Shown: positions 13,834 to 23,900 of the stretch, in pieces
Layout of the letters: each line of letters opens with the position of its first letter
Position numbering within the stretch: position 1 is the stretch's first letter
Virus record (IMG/VR): IMGVR_UViG_3300031631_000027
Location: 1-24,213 of that record
From: a virus
DNA: 24,213 nucleotides
Reading direction: 5' to 3' (one strand)
The notes under the pieces: model-generated
The model's database searches: none
Seen by the model: only the letters and a program-made list of their open reading frames with translations
What the model was told of the DNA's origin: nothing
Position numbers and translations under genes: made by a program

Positions 13834-16733
13834 TGGCTACTTCAGAACAGGTCGTCCGTGAAGCACCCGAGATTGAGGCCTACAAACTAGGTCTCCTTAA
13901 ATCTGCTAAAGAACTCGCCGATAAAGGTGTGACCATCCCCGAGCACGTAGTTGCGGAGATGAACAAGTTCCAAATAAAAGCCTCGGACATCGCGGCTGCA
14001 GGGATTGGCGGGTATCAACCTTATTTAGACCAAGCCGGCTACACCATGGGCGATGCTCAGACTGCTATCGGCGCTACGATGGCCGCTGCGAGTCCGTATC
14101 AAAATGAAGCGGGCGCACTCATGCGCGATGCCGCGGGCAACATCCCGGGACAGGTAAGCTCCGCCCAAACAGGCATCCAAGACGCCGTTAATTATGGGCA
14201 GGGCATCACCGGAACATCCATTGGTGGCCTAAATCAAGCCGCTGCTGGCGCACGGGCCGCGGCTCTTGCGGGACAGACCGCGTCCAATGCGGCCGCTGCT
14301 CAGATTCCGGGTGTGATAAACAGGGCTCAAGCTGGAACTGACGCCGCCTTAGCTCAAGCACAAGACTCCGTCGGTATTGCAGGACAAACCGGTGTTGTCG
14401 ACACGTTAGGCGAAGGTTTAGCCGCATCCGATGCCGCCGCACGATTAGGTGCGGCTAGCGCGGGAAACGCGGCGCTAGGATCGGCGGCTAATGCACAAAC
14501 AGGCATTGATGCCGCGAGTGCGCAGGGCGCACAACAAGCCGCTGCCGCACAAGCGGGTTTAAATTCCGCGAGTGCGCTTGCCGCACAGCAAGCCGCCACA
14601 GGACAAACAGGATTAACGGGTGCGAGTGCACTTGCCGCACAACAGGCGGCTATGGGCCAATCCGGACTAAATTCGGCCGCTCAGGGCGCTTTAACAGGAA
14701 GAGGGATTGCTGGAACGGCCAGTGCCGGAACAGCGGGCGCGATTAATGCCGCACGAAACGCGGCTGCCGCGGGTTCGGGAGCACTAGCGCAAGCGGGCCT
14801 TAGCGGAGCAGGTATTGCCGCCGATGCAGGCCTTGGTGCTCGATTGGGTGCCGCTAGAACAGGCGCTAATATTGCAGCCTCGACTGATGCAGCACGGGCC
14901 GCGGCTCAATCCGCAGGTGCGGGCGGTATTGGTGCTTATGAATCTGCCGCAAACCAAACTGCGGGAGCCGTCCAAGGCGCCCGTGGTATTACAAATACTG
15001 CCGCGCAGGCGTTACAACAAGCCGGCGCATATGGCACACAAACCGCTCAACAAGGGATCGCAGGGTTAGCCGGAGCGACCGGCGCCTATGACCCTACCAG
15101 TGCGGGTTCTTATATGAACCAGTACGAAGATGCCGCCGTTCAGCAAGCGTTAGGCGATATTAGGCGTGCGGGCGATATTCAACAGCAAGCCGTAGCGGCC
15201 CAAGCCGTGAGTGCGGGCGCGTTTGGCGGATCACGTCAAGCCGTTGCTGAAAATGAACTTAACCGAAGCATTCTGGAGCAGCAAGGTCGTACTGCGGCGG
15301 GAATGCGTCAACAAGGCTATGAAAGTGCGTCTCAACGGGCTCAACAAGCTTATGAAGCTCAACAAGCGCGTAGCTTACAAGCCGCACAACTTACTGGATC
15401 TATTGGCTCCCAAGGTGCTCAGACGGGTATTGCCGCGGCACAAGCTGCGGGTCAATTAGGCTTATCGGCCGAGCAATTAGCCGCTCAAACAGCCCAACAG
15501 CAGGGTCAATTAGGTTTATCGGCCTATACCCAGCAGGGTCAGCAAGCGATGAGTGCCGAGAATTTGGCACAATCCGGAGCGATGAATGCGGGCAATCTTT
15601 CTCAGAGTGCCGAGCAGTTAGCCGGCCAGCTTGGAATGACAGGCGCCCAGTTGCAGGGTCAATTAGCCGGACAAGCCGCTCAGATGGGTATTTCCGTCGA
15701 ACAGCTTGCAGGCCAGTTAACACAGCAACAAGCCGCGACTGGAATGTCGGCTGAACAGCTTATTTCGCAGTCGGGCCTGACCGCAGCGCAGCAGGGGTCC
15801 CAATTAGGGATGACGGCAGCTCAAATGGCTCAACAAGGCGCCCAACAAGGCGCTCAATTAGGCATGACAGCGGCTCAATTAGCCCAATCCGGCGCTCAAG
15901 CGGGTGGTCAATTAGGTATGTCGTCGGCTCAGATGGCTCAAACAGGCGCCCAACAAGGTGGTCAATTGGGCATAAGTGCGGCTCAAATATCAGGTCAATT
16001 GGGATTATCTGCCGAACAAATGGCGTCAGCTAACTCTCAAGCGCTTGCCCAAACAGGCATGAATTTACAACAACTTCAGGTCCAAACAGGGTTATCTGCC
16101 GCACAATTGGGTGGACAGCTATCCAATCAGATGGGCCAATTAGGCCTGTCAGGTTCCGCTCAACAAGCTAATATTGCTCAACAGTCGGCTCAAATGGGCA
16201 TTTCTGCCGAGCAGTTAGCGGGTCAATTAGCCGGACAAGCCGGTAGCTTGGGCCAATCTCAAGCTCAAATAGGGATGCAAGGCGCTCAACAGTCCGGTGC
16301 ATTAGGGCTGCAAGGAAGTGAATTACAGAGTAAGATAGGATCTGGAATAGGTGGTCTCGGAACGTCGTATGGTCAGCTAAATCTGGCCCAAGGCCAAGCT
16401 CTTGGTGAACTTGGCATGCGTCAAGCGTCACTGGGTGAGCTTGATCAGAGTCTCAACCAGAAAGAATCAGGATTCTTGTTTGATTTGGGTAAGCAGCATC
16501 AAGCGCAGGAACAGGCGACGCTGGAAGCCAGCCGTCAAACCGAGATGGAAAGGCTTTACGAGCCCTACCAGCGCGTCGGATTCTTATCCGACATCTATAA
16601 AGGTGCACCGACGAGTCAGCAATCTATTACGGCGTCTACTGCGCCAAAAAGTTCAGCAGCCCAACAAATACTTGGTTTGGGCGTAGCAGGTTTATCAGCA
16701 GCAGCGGGCGGCAGAGCCGCGGGGATATTTTAA
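13833..16733 (+). CDS. Ala/Gln/Gly-rich repeat protein, probable internal virion rod
   Basis: A 966-residue low-complexity protein, with Ala, Gln and Gly dominating. An 18-residue (54-bp) period appears in both halves: bases 14556, 14610 and 14664, and bases 15801, 15855, 15909 and 15963. Shorter 11-residue steps also occur (15963 to 15996). A typical unit reads QLGMTAAQMAQQGAQQG. Periods of 18 and 11 residues fit long straight alpha helices (5 and 3 turns). A less repetitive centre (about residues 460-520) carries FGGSRQAVAENELNRSILEQ and QQGYESASQRAQQAYEAQQA, a pattern I recall from marine phage internal proteins. The last 110 residues are ordinary (SGFLFDLGKQHQAQEQ, then RLYEPYQRVGFLSDIYKG). 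GGGAGGA lies 10 bases before the ATG, in a TAATG overlap. Confidence 0.7.
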   Translation: MATSEQVVREAPEIEAYKLGLLKSAKELADKGVTIPEHVVAEMNKFQIKASDIAAAGIGGYQPYLDQAGYTMGDAQTAIGATMAAASPYQNEAGALMRDAAGNIPGQVSSAQTGIQDAVNYGQGITGTSIGGLNQAAAGARAAALAGQTASNAAAAQIPGVINRAQAGTDAALAQAQDSVGIAGQTGVVDTLGEGLAASDAAARLGAASAGNAALGSAANAQTGIDAASAQGAQQAAAAQAGLNSASALAAQQAATGQTGLTGASALAAQQAAMGQSGLNSAAQGALTGRGIAGTASAGTAGAINAARNAAAAGSGALAQAGLSGAGIAADAGLGARLGAARTGANIAASTDAARAAAQSAGAGGIGAYESAANQTAGAVQGARGITNTAAQALQQAGAYGTQTAQQGIAGLAGATGAYDPTSAGSYMNQYEDAAVQQALGDIRRAGDIQQQAVAAQAVSAGAFGGSRQAVAENELNRSILEQQGRTAAGMRQQGYESASQRAQQAYEAQQARSLQAAQLTGSIGSQGAQTGIAAAQAAGQLGLSAEQLAAQTAQQQGQLGLSAYTQQGQQAMSAENLAQSGAMNAGNLSQSAEQLAGQLGMTGAQLQGQLAGQAAQMGISVEQLAGQLTQQQAATGMSAEQLISQSGLTAAQQGSQLGMTAAQMAQQGAQQGAQLGMTAAQLAQSGAQAGGQLGMSSAQMAQTGAQQGGQLGISAAQISGQLGLSAEQMASANSQALAQTGMNLQQLQVQTGLSAAQLGGQLSNQMGQLGLSGSAQQANIAQQSAQMGISAEQLAGQLAGQAGSLGQSQAQIGMQGAQQSGALGLQGSELQSKIGSGIGGLGTSYGQLNLAQGQALGELGMRQASLGELDQSLNQKESGFLFDLGKQHQAQEQATLEASRQTEMERLYEPYQRVGFLSDIYKGAPTSQQSITASTAPKSSAAQQILGLGVAGLSAAAGGRAAGIF
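14556..14717 (+). repeat. 54-bp (18-residue) repeats, first cluster
   Basis: Three units start at 14556, 14610 and 14664, each exactly 54 bp apart. They encode GLNSASALAAQQAATGQ and variants. The third unit diverges near its end. Confidence 0.8.
15801..16028 (+). repeat. 54-bp (18-residue) repeats, second cluster
   Basis: CAATTAGG/CAATTGGG anchors lie at 15801, 15855, 15909 and 15963 (54-bp steps), then 15996 (33 bp, 11 residues). Another pair with the same anchor lies at 15453 and 15507. The repeats code for QLGMTAAQMAQ-type units. Confidence 0.85.
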
Positions 16734-19700
16734 TGACTGAAAAAGAAGCACAAGCCATGTACCCTAATCAGTACTTGATGGAAAGCAAACCCGGTGGCCC
16801 TTTTGCACGTCCCCCGGAACGCCAGCCGCCGCAATGGGGCATACCAGAAGATAATCTGTATCCTCCATACCGCATAGGCATCCCTGAAGAGGGCATGTAT
16901 CCGCCCGGATACCAGCCTATGCCACAACCGGGCTGGGACTGGCGCCCAAATCCTGACATAGATAGTAGCTATCCACCTACGATGCCTCCTGTCACTCCTG
17001 TCACTCCACGTGAGGAAGGGCTACCTGCGTGGTTAACTGCTCCACCCGACGGGTCAGCAGTAACCCAAGCGGTGGTTGAACACACAAACCCTATTACGGG
17101 CGAAAAGTTTACGACAATGACTGGGGGGTACAGCATAAATGAAGATTATATGACCACGCAATTCAACAATGCGTATACGGATAACCTTGGCCGTGATATT
17201 GGCGCACCCGGTATGGACTTCTATAGAGGGGAGCTGGACAAATACAACGTTGACCCCGCCACTGGAAAGTCGTGGGATCAAATTCAGGCGGATTTAGACT
17301 ATAGCGCCGAAGGGCAAGCTTTCACGTCGCCAGCAGAAACTGAAACTGCGCGTGTTGCAACCCAAACGGAAAGGCTAAATCAGGCTTATATGGATAACTT
17401 TGGTCGGGGTATTGCAGGGCCCGGGTTAGACTTCTACAGTGACCAGCTTAATCAATACAATGCTGACCCTACTACCGGAAAGTCGTGGGATCAAATTCAG
17501 GCTGATTTGGATTATAGCGCGGAAGGACAGGCCTTTATCACGCCTGCCGAACAAGCGGCTATTGACGCACAAAAAGGTGCCAGTACCACAGGTGGCGGCG
17601 GTGGCGGTGGCGGTGTTGATCGCGCTGTTTCCTCCGTGTCCAATGTCACGGACCGTTGGGGAAACCCCGTTACCACAACTAACGGGTCTCCTGTAGTTAC
17701 AGGCGGTACCGGTGAAGTTAAAGAGTATACAGGCTATACCGATAGCGGTGAGTATGGAACCAACTTCAGTGGCATGGGTAATGATATCGCAAGCTGGTTT
17801 ACGGCCCCAATATCTACTGTAAATGACCATGTTAACGGTGGTGCTGCTGCCCAACCCGTTACCCCACCTACTGTCGTACCTACTAATGCGGGCGGCATAT
17901 TCGACTACGGACAAGGAGGTGAAGTTATGGGACGTCAAATGTTTGCACACGGCGGAATGGTACAACCAATGCAAGACGGCGGAATGGCTGCTATGCCACC
18001 ACAAGCCCCAATGATGGGTGCGCCAATGCCTCCGCAGGAAATGGGTATGGAACAAGCCGCCCAAGGTGCCGCAGCTCAAGGTGTAGATCCGGGTCAGCTC
18101 CAACAAATGCTGGGTGACTACGACCAACAAATGACAAGTATAGGCGCCGCCGAAGATTACGAAGGTGTGATCAATTCAATCCGTGGCGATCAGCTACCGA
18201 TGGAGGCTCGCTATGAAGAACTTGCTGGAATGGTTGGACCGGAGGACGCTACGGCTACTCCAGAATCTGTTCTCACCTTAATACAGCCCGTTATGCAAAT
18301 GGCAGCGGTTGATCAAGGTATTGGAGGTTTGGCTCAAGGCGAAATGTCCACTCCTATTGAGGGTCCGATGGCCGAGGGCATTATGTCCACCGTCAACATG
18401 GGCGCTACGGAGGGCCCAACCCCTGTAAATTTTAACCAAGGGGGACCCGTCAGATACATGGCAGAAGCAGGCGTTGTTCTCCCTAACGATCAATCCGCCG
18501 CTTCCTCCATTGACGGAAGACAAGGCGATCTGTTTAGACAACAGCAGGCCTTTTATAAGAATGCTTTATTGGACCCCGCGCAGCAATCGGCGGACTTTGA
18601 TGAGCAAAAGAAGATGACCAAAGCGCAGATGTGGTTTGACGTTGCGCAAGGTGCTTTAGCGTTCGCCTCACCCGGCGACCGTCCAATGAGCCCCGCGGAG
18701 CGTTTGGCACAGTCATTCTCCCCTGTATTGGGCAGCATAGGCGCCCGTGCGGGTGAATTAAACAAGTTTAAGCAAGCCCAAAGCAAAGAAGAGAAGCAGT
18801 ATGACCTTGCCGCGTTGACCTCGGCACAGGGAATATACTCTGCAGAAAACGCTGCCACGGCCGCGGCAAAACTTAGGGCGGACGAGGTTACAACGGACCA
18901 AGAGGCTGCTTCATCTCTGGCAAACTCGAAGATGTTGAGTAGCGGAAACCCTCTCGACATAAGTATTGAACTAGCCGACGGCACGATACACAACGTGACG
19001 CAGCCCTTATCGGTGGGCCAACTTGCCACACTTAACTCATCGGGTTATGCAAACGTAAGCGTGTCCGAGCCAAGCAAAGATGCTCTGCTCTCTAAAACGT
19101 ACAACGTCAGTTATATGAAAGACGGTGAGAAGGTAGTAGCAAGTAACCAATTATTGAGTCCCGACGAAGTAGCCGCTTTAAAGACCCAGTTCGGTCAGGT
19201 ACAGTTTGTAGAAGTGGCGGCACCATCAAGTCAAGCCGTTAAATTTACAACAATCTCCTTCCCAGACGGATCGAAGCAGGACTTCTCTGAGAATTCGCCG
19301 GGCCATCTTAACGCGATTAAAGCTATCGCTGACGGCGGTCGAGGTGGCATATCTGCTGCCGGAACAGAAAAATCACCCACTAACTTAAAGCTAAGTGATG
19401 GATCAGTAGTCACCGCTACACCCGGGACGGCCCGATTTGCCTTACTAACTAAACCTGTCAGTGAGAAGGGATTTGGGGGCAGGCTTACGGGCGATGTACC
19501 ACAAGATTCGATGGCTAGGAGCCAAGTTACGCTAACAATGGACATTGACATTAACGGCCATAAGTTTAGCGCGGGCGCTTCTCCAAACTTAACGCAGACA
19601 CAACTTTCCTCCATTCCAGCTGATTCGTATACCGCTTATGTAGCACCTTTAAGTGATAAAGACTACATGACCGCATACAAGATGACTAAAAAGCAGTTTG

Positions 19701-20920
19701 AAGCCCAGACTCCTGAAATAAAGGCCTTCTTACAAGGCACCGGACTTTCAGATATGGATTACTTCGACAAGTTTGGCATGAGTCAAGCGCAATTCACCTC
19801 TCTTCCTGTTCTTAGTAAAAACAGGTTGTGGGGAATTGAGACGGAGTACGGCTTCAAGACAGTCAACACTGGCGGCAAGATTGACATCATGCGCTATGAC
19901 AAGAATGATTCGACTTCTCCTCCTGTCAGTATTTACAGCACTGCCATCCTACAAGACCCTGAATTGTTCAGGGTGAACATGCCTGATGAAAAAGGCGTGA
20001 TGACACCAACCATCATCGATCTTAAAACGCCGTCCGGACAATTAGCCCTCAAGAAGGTTAATGACCTTAACAAGGCCAATCCCGGATCAGCCACCATGCA
20101 GAAAATCAGTTCTGAGAGCAATGTTGCTAAAACATTCTTGCTACCTAACTCTACTGCAGGCGGCGGATCGTCTGTTCGCATGTCCTTTGACGGTGGTAAA
20201 ACGTATATCGGGTCTGACGGTCTTCCTAGACAGCTACCTGCCAATGCGTTTGAGCTTAGTAACGTTATTGCTAACGATGTATACCGCAAAGAGATAGTGC
20301 GCTCCTCTGCCAAAGATTGGCTAAGGGAGAACGATGCTGGATACGTTTCCGGTCTAGAAAACCCAGACGGTTCGGCAGTTAGCCCCGGCGACAAGACCCT
20401 TGTGGTGGACATGCTACAGGAAGTTCGCAATGGTACTGGACCGTGGTCTGCGCTTAACGCGGGAATTAACGCACTCATCGGTGGTGCGTTAGCACCTGAG
20501 ACCTTCTCTGAGCTGTTTAAGGATACTGAGCAAGGCAGACAGTATGTTAAGATGATTCGTATAATGGGTCGTTCTGCTTTGGCAGCATCACCTAGATTCG
20601 CGGTCGCAGACCTAGCGGCAACAGAGGGCTTGTTCCCTAGCGAGGAAGCATGGCTGCGTAACTCTGCTTCAGAAGCTAACAAGCTAACACTCTTAGTAGC
20701 CGCGCTGAACGCTGAGGAAGCCCGTTTGTATAGCGTTAGAGCTTCCGATACGCCTCAAGAGGCGGCTGTTTTGGCTACGGTATCCGTGAAACTGCAAGAA
20801 ATTGCTCGATTGAAAGAGCTTCTCGGACCGACATTGACGCAAGCCACCAAGATGGCGTCACCACAAAGTGTTACAGGCGCATTGAACCTAATGAGAAATA
20901 AGTTACCCGGAGTAAACTAA
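16733..20920 (+). CDS. Giant internal virion / ejection-type protein, 1395 aa
   Basis: A multi-module protein. Residues 1-100 are Pro-rich with GIPE/GMYPP repeats. Two DUF4214-like copies (residues 144-202 and 215-273) share LGRD/FGRG, MDFY/LDFY and SWDQIQADLDYSAEGQAF. A run of eight glycines follows (about 288). Residues 390-440 are Met/Pro/Gly-rich (GGEVMGRQMFAHGGMVQPM). Residues 450-560 are helical and acidic, and 600-720 are coiled, Ala/Gln-rich. Residues 742-971 hold about five beta units built around ..DG... and a small helix. Residues 973-1036 are a tandem 32-residue repeat (LSDKDYMTAYKM.., LSDMDYFDKFGM..). The C-terminus (1235-1395) is helical with a GRSALAASPRFAVADLAATE segment. It starts in TAATG with a weak GGGGA. 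The ejection role is inferred from size and neighbours. Confidence 0.65.
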   Translation: MTEKEAQAMYPNQYLMESKPGGPFARPPERQPPQWGIPEDNLYPPYRIGIPEEGMYPPGYQPMPQPGWDWRPNPDIDSSYPPTMPPVTPVTPREEGLPAWLTAPPDGSAVTQAVVEHTNPITGEKFTTMTGGYSINEDYMTTQFNNAYTDNLGRDIGAPGMDFYRGELDKYNVDPATGKSWDQIQADLDYSAEGQAFTSPAETETARVATQTERLNQAYMDNFGRGIAGPGLDFYSDQLNQYNADPTTGKSWDQIQADLDYSAEGQAFITPAEQAAIDAQKGASTTGGGGGGGGVDRAVSSVSNVTDRWGNPVTTTNGSPVVTGGTGEVKEYTGYTDSGEYGTNFSGMGNDIASWFTAPISTVNDHVNGGAAAQPVTPPTVVPTNAGGIFDYGQGGEVMGRQMFAHGGMVQPMQDGGMAAMPPQAPMMGAPMPPQEMGMEQAAQGAAAQGVDPGQLQQMLGDYDQQMTSIGAAEDYEGVINSIRGDQLPMEARYEELAGMVGPEDATATPESVLTLIQPVMQMAAVDQGIGGLAQGEMSTPIEGPMAEGIMSTVNMGATEGPTPVNFNQGGPVRYMAEAGVVLPNDQSAASSIDGRQGDLFRQQQAFYKNALLDPAQQSADFDEQKKMTKAQMWFDVAQGALAFASPGDRPMSPAERLAQSFSPVLGSIGARAGELNKFKQAQSKEEKQYDLAALTSAQGIYSAENAATAAAKLRADEVTTDQEAASSLANSKMLSSGNPLDISIELADGTIHNVTQPLSVGQLATLNSSGYANVSVSEPSKDALLSKTYNVSYMKDGEKVVASNQLLSPDEVAALKTQFGQVQFVEVAAPSSQAVKFTTISFPDGSKQDFSENSPGHLNAIKAIADGGRGGISAAGTEKSPTNLKLSDGSVVTATPGTARFALLTKPVSEKGFGGRLTGDVPQDSMARSQVTLTMDIDINGHKFSAGASPNLTQTQLSSIPADSYTAYVAPLSDKDYMTAYKMTKKQFEAQTPEIKAFLQGTGLSDMDYFDKFGMSQAQFTSLPVLSKNRLWGIETEYGFKTVNTGGKIDIMRYDKNDSTSPPVSIYSTAILQDPELFRVNMPDEKGVMTPTIIDLKTPSGQLALKKVNDLNKANPGSATMQKISSESNVAKTFLLPNSTAGGGSSVRMSFDGGKTYIGSDGLPRQLPANAFELSNVIANDVYRKEIVRSSAKDWLRENDAGYVSGLENPDGSAVSPGDKTLVVDMLQEVRNGTGPWSALNAGINALIGGALAPETFSELFKDTEQGRQYVKMIRIMGRSALAASPRFAVADLAATEGLFPSEEAWLRNSASEANKLTLLVAALNAEEARLYSVRASDTPQEAAVLATVSVKLQEIARLKELLGPTLTQATKMASPQSVTGALNLMRNKLPGVN
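17162..17551 (+). repeat. Duplicated 59-residue DUF4214-like module
   Basis: Copies at 17162-17338 and 17375-17551, offset 213 bp. The DNA of the ends is almost identical (GTCGTGGGATCAAATTCAGG in both). The pattern YxDxxGR....G.DFY..xL..Y.....W..I is close to DUF4214 as I remember it. Confidence 0.85.
19649..19840 (+). repeat. Tandem 32-residue repeat, two copies
   Basis: Copies at 19649-19744 and 19745-19840. They share LSD.DY....xM[ST]..QF....P...K at the protein level; the DNA is diverged. They directly follow the last beta unit of the giant protein. Confidence 0.7.
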
Positions 20921-20921
20921 A

Positions 20922-23900
20922 ATGGCCCAAGCTTATCCTGTAGGCGCTGCTCTCCCCGCCCAACTAACCCCACCGGCTGCGACGCCCGTGGTAAATCCGG
21001 CGGTAGCGCCAGCGGCAGTAAGTCAGCCGATAGTTCAGGCCGCACAACCGGCCGCCCCTGCGGCAGTAAGCCAAAGTAGCCCTTTTCAGATGAGCTTTAG
21101 CCCGCAAGAGTTTATGGACATCTGGGAAACTATGGATGTGGCCGCTAAAGACCCTGCTTCGGGCTTTGACTCGGCAGCGCAGGGATTCGCCTCCAGCTTA
21201 GTAGAAACCCTCGTTTACGACCCTTACTACAAGGGAAAGATGGACTACAACACGCTACGTCTGGGTACTGCACCTATTTTGCAAGAATTGGGCATTGACG
21301 GCGGTCTCACCGACGAACAGATCATAGAAATATTTGCCATAGACGACAAGGGTGCGCCTGTTGTCGCCAATGGGACGGCCATCGAAGGTTTCCAACGGGA
21401 AATATTGGGTGATGCTGTATCCGCGGGTGGTTTCTATGCCGGGATGTATGCAGGTAACGCACTTGTGGCGGGTATACCCCCAATAACACCGTGGACCGCG
21501 GCAATTCGAGTGGGCACTCCGATCATTACAGGACTTGCAGCGGCCATAGCCGGTAAGGCGGGTGGCGATGCCGTTACGGACGCTTTTATGGACCCCGAAC
21601 CTATCATGATTCCGGGAAACCCCGAATATGAAATGGGTAAAACAGCTTCCCACATGCTGGGTTATGTCGTTACTCCTTGGGCAATTCCAAAGGGTGGCGC
21701 CAACCTTGGCGGTCAGATAGTTCTGCACAACCTTAAAAACTTCATGGGCCCCATGCTAAATAATGCCCGTGCCCCACTGTCCGCCCGATTCGTAGGCGGC
21801 ATAGAGTCTATGACGGAGAAGTTAGCAACTAGGGCAGCCGTTAATCCATACGGTACCGCTCTGGTAGAAGTAGGCGCCTACGGCGGCACGGTTGGCGCAG
21901 CGGGTCTAGCCGAAGCGAATTCTCCCGGTAACCCGTGGGTCAGGTTTGGTTTTGAGATGGCGGGTGGCGTAGGCATGGGAGTAGCGACGGATGTCGCGGT
22001 TAACACCATGCCTGCCGTACTAAAGTGGAGCGGAAAAGGACTCTACAACCTATTTAATAAGGTTCGTGGTAAATCGACGCAAACCGACCTACAGCTCCAA
22101 TATGGACTGAGCGAAGATGAGTTAAAAACAGCGGGCAACTTTATCATAGAGCAGCTTGAGAAGAATGCTGAAGACCCCGATGAGATTTTAAAAGTATTGA
22201 ATGACCCCTCCTTTAACAGGTGGCTCGTTGACGAAGACGGTGTTGAGATAGAACTGGACGCAGCCACAAAGGCTGCCAGTGTTACTTTATTGGCACTACA
22301 GCACCAGTTTATGGACGCCGCTCCCGGTGGAGCCCAACAGGGTTCAAAAGCCACAATGACGGATGCTGTTAGCGCGTTACGCCGTGCGTTATTGGCGATG
22401 TATGCCGACGGTTCCGAGACAGCTCTAGGCGATGCAGCTCTAGTCCAAACAGGTTTGTTTGAAGGCGTTTTAGATTCAAAACTAGCGGCCGCTTTCAGTA
22501 ATATGCAGAAATCCATGCGTCAGGTTCGTCCAGACGGTGAGAATGTTGATATTGCCGCGGCAGACGCCATATTCACGTTGCTCGAAGGCCAGTATAAAAA
22601 TGGCCGAAACGCCGAAGAATTACTGTGGAAGCGTATTCCACAAGATGTGGTAGTCACCTCGTTTATAAACGAACAGGGTGTAACGACATCTACTCCAAAC
22701 TTTATTACTAAATGGGCAGAGCTTTTAGGCAACGAAACACCTGAGATAAAAGCCGCTATTCTGAAGAGTGACGACCTGACCTTCTTACAGCAGTTTGTTC
22801 TGCGTAAGACAGAGGAACTGGGGCTGGCACCGACAGAGGCGCCTACTGCCCAACTTTTACCGGCGCTTGCCGAGCAAAAAGTCCTTGATAAGGCCCTCAA
22901 TAAAATAGCTGGCACAGAAAACGCCAACTTTGTGGATGAGACACTTTCCCAGCTCCGGTATGAAGATGCTTCCCCTCAAGCGATGATGGAGCAGCTCCGC
23001 AAACAAGCTAAAGAGGCCCTTGAGCCCGAAGTGGACTGGAGTGGCTTCGGTTCATCACCTAAATCCTTACCTGTGACAAAAGAGCAGAAGCAGTTGGCCT
23101 CGGCATTTGAGGCACAAGCAAACCTTATTGCTGCACAGGAAAACCAAGCAAAAGCCTTTGCGGGACAAGCGGCAGATGCTGCCACGGAAACCGGTGAAAT
23201 AGTCGGCTTACAGGCGAATGAATTAGTTCGGTCTCGTGGTCGTGCCTTGGCCATGGGCCGTAGGTTAAGTGCCGCTGGATACAACGAAGAAGCGCGTATT
23301 GCCAATGAAATGGCCGATGCGATGATGGCCGACTTAAACAGTATGGGCGTCGGCATAAGTCAGGCGTATGACACGGCTCGAAGCTACTCAAGAGCCTTTA
23401 ATGACGTATTTACTCGCGCTTATGGCGGAGAAATCTTAGGCACCAAGCGCAATGGCGCACCAAAAATACCTATTGCGACGTTAGCTAACACCCTTATGAG
23501 AGGCGATGCCGCGTTTATGCGGGCGCAGCAGCTCGATGGCATTGCCCAGTTTGAGGTCACACAATCTTTAACTAACCTCCTTATCTCGGATACCTTAGAG
23601 TCGACGGGCGAAGTAGCGGGTCTTTCTGCCGCCGTAAAAGCGACGGGTAAAGAGCTATTAGAAGACTTCAACCAAAGTATTGACCCCAGCACTGGAATTT
23701 TGGATATGCGCTTAATGCGGGCATGGTATGGCCGAAACAAAGAGGCTATTCTGACCGTCCCTAACTTAAATACGCGTATTACTGATGCCATGAATGGCTC
23801 GACTCAGTTGCGCTCCGCGGAAGAGACACTTGTCCGCACAGTAAGAGCAAACACCCTTAACCCTGACGGAACGCTTAACGTAGGCGCCCTTTCAAACTGG

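Noticed and set aside
14556-16028. CRISPR array
   Set aside because: Repeats are coding, in 54-bp register without unique spacers between conserved repeats.
17426-18130. Reverse-strand frame of 234 codons
   Set aside because: Antisense to the 1395-residue gene; His/Trp/Cys-rich low-quality sequence with no recognisable motif.
19933-20682. Reverse-strand frame of 249 codons
   Set aside because: Antisense to the conserved-looking C-terminus of the 1395-residue protein; Ser/Leu-rich shadow composition.
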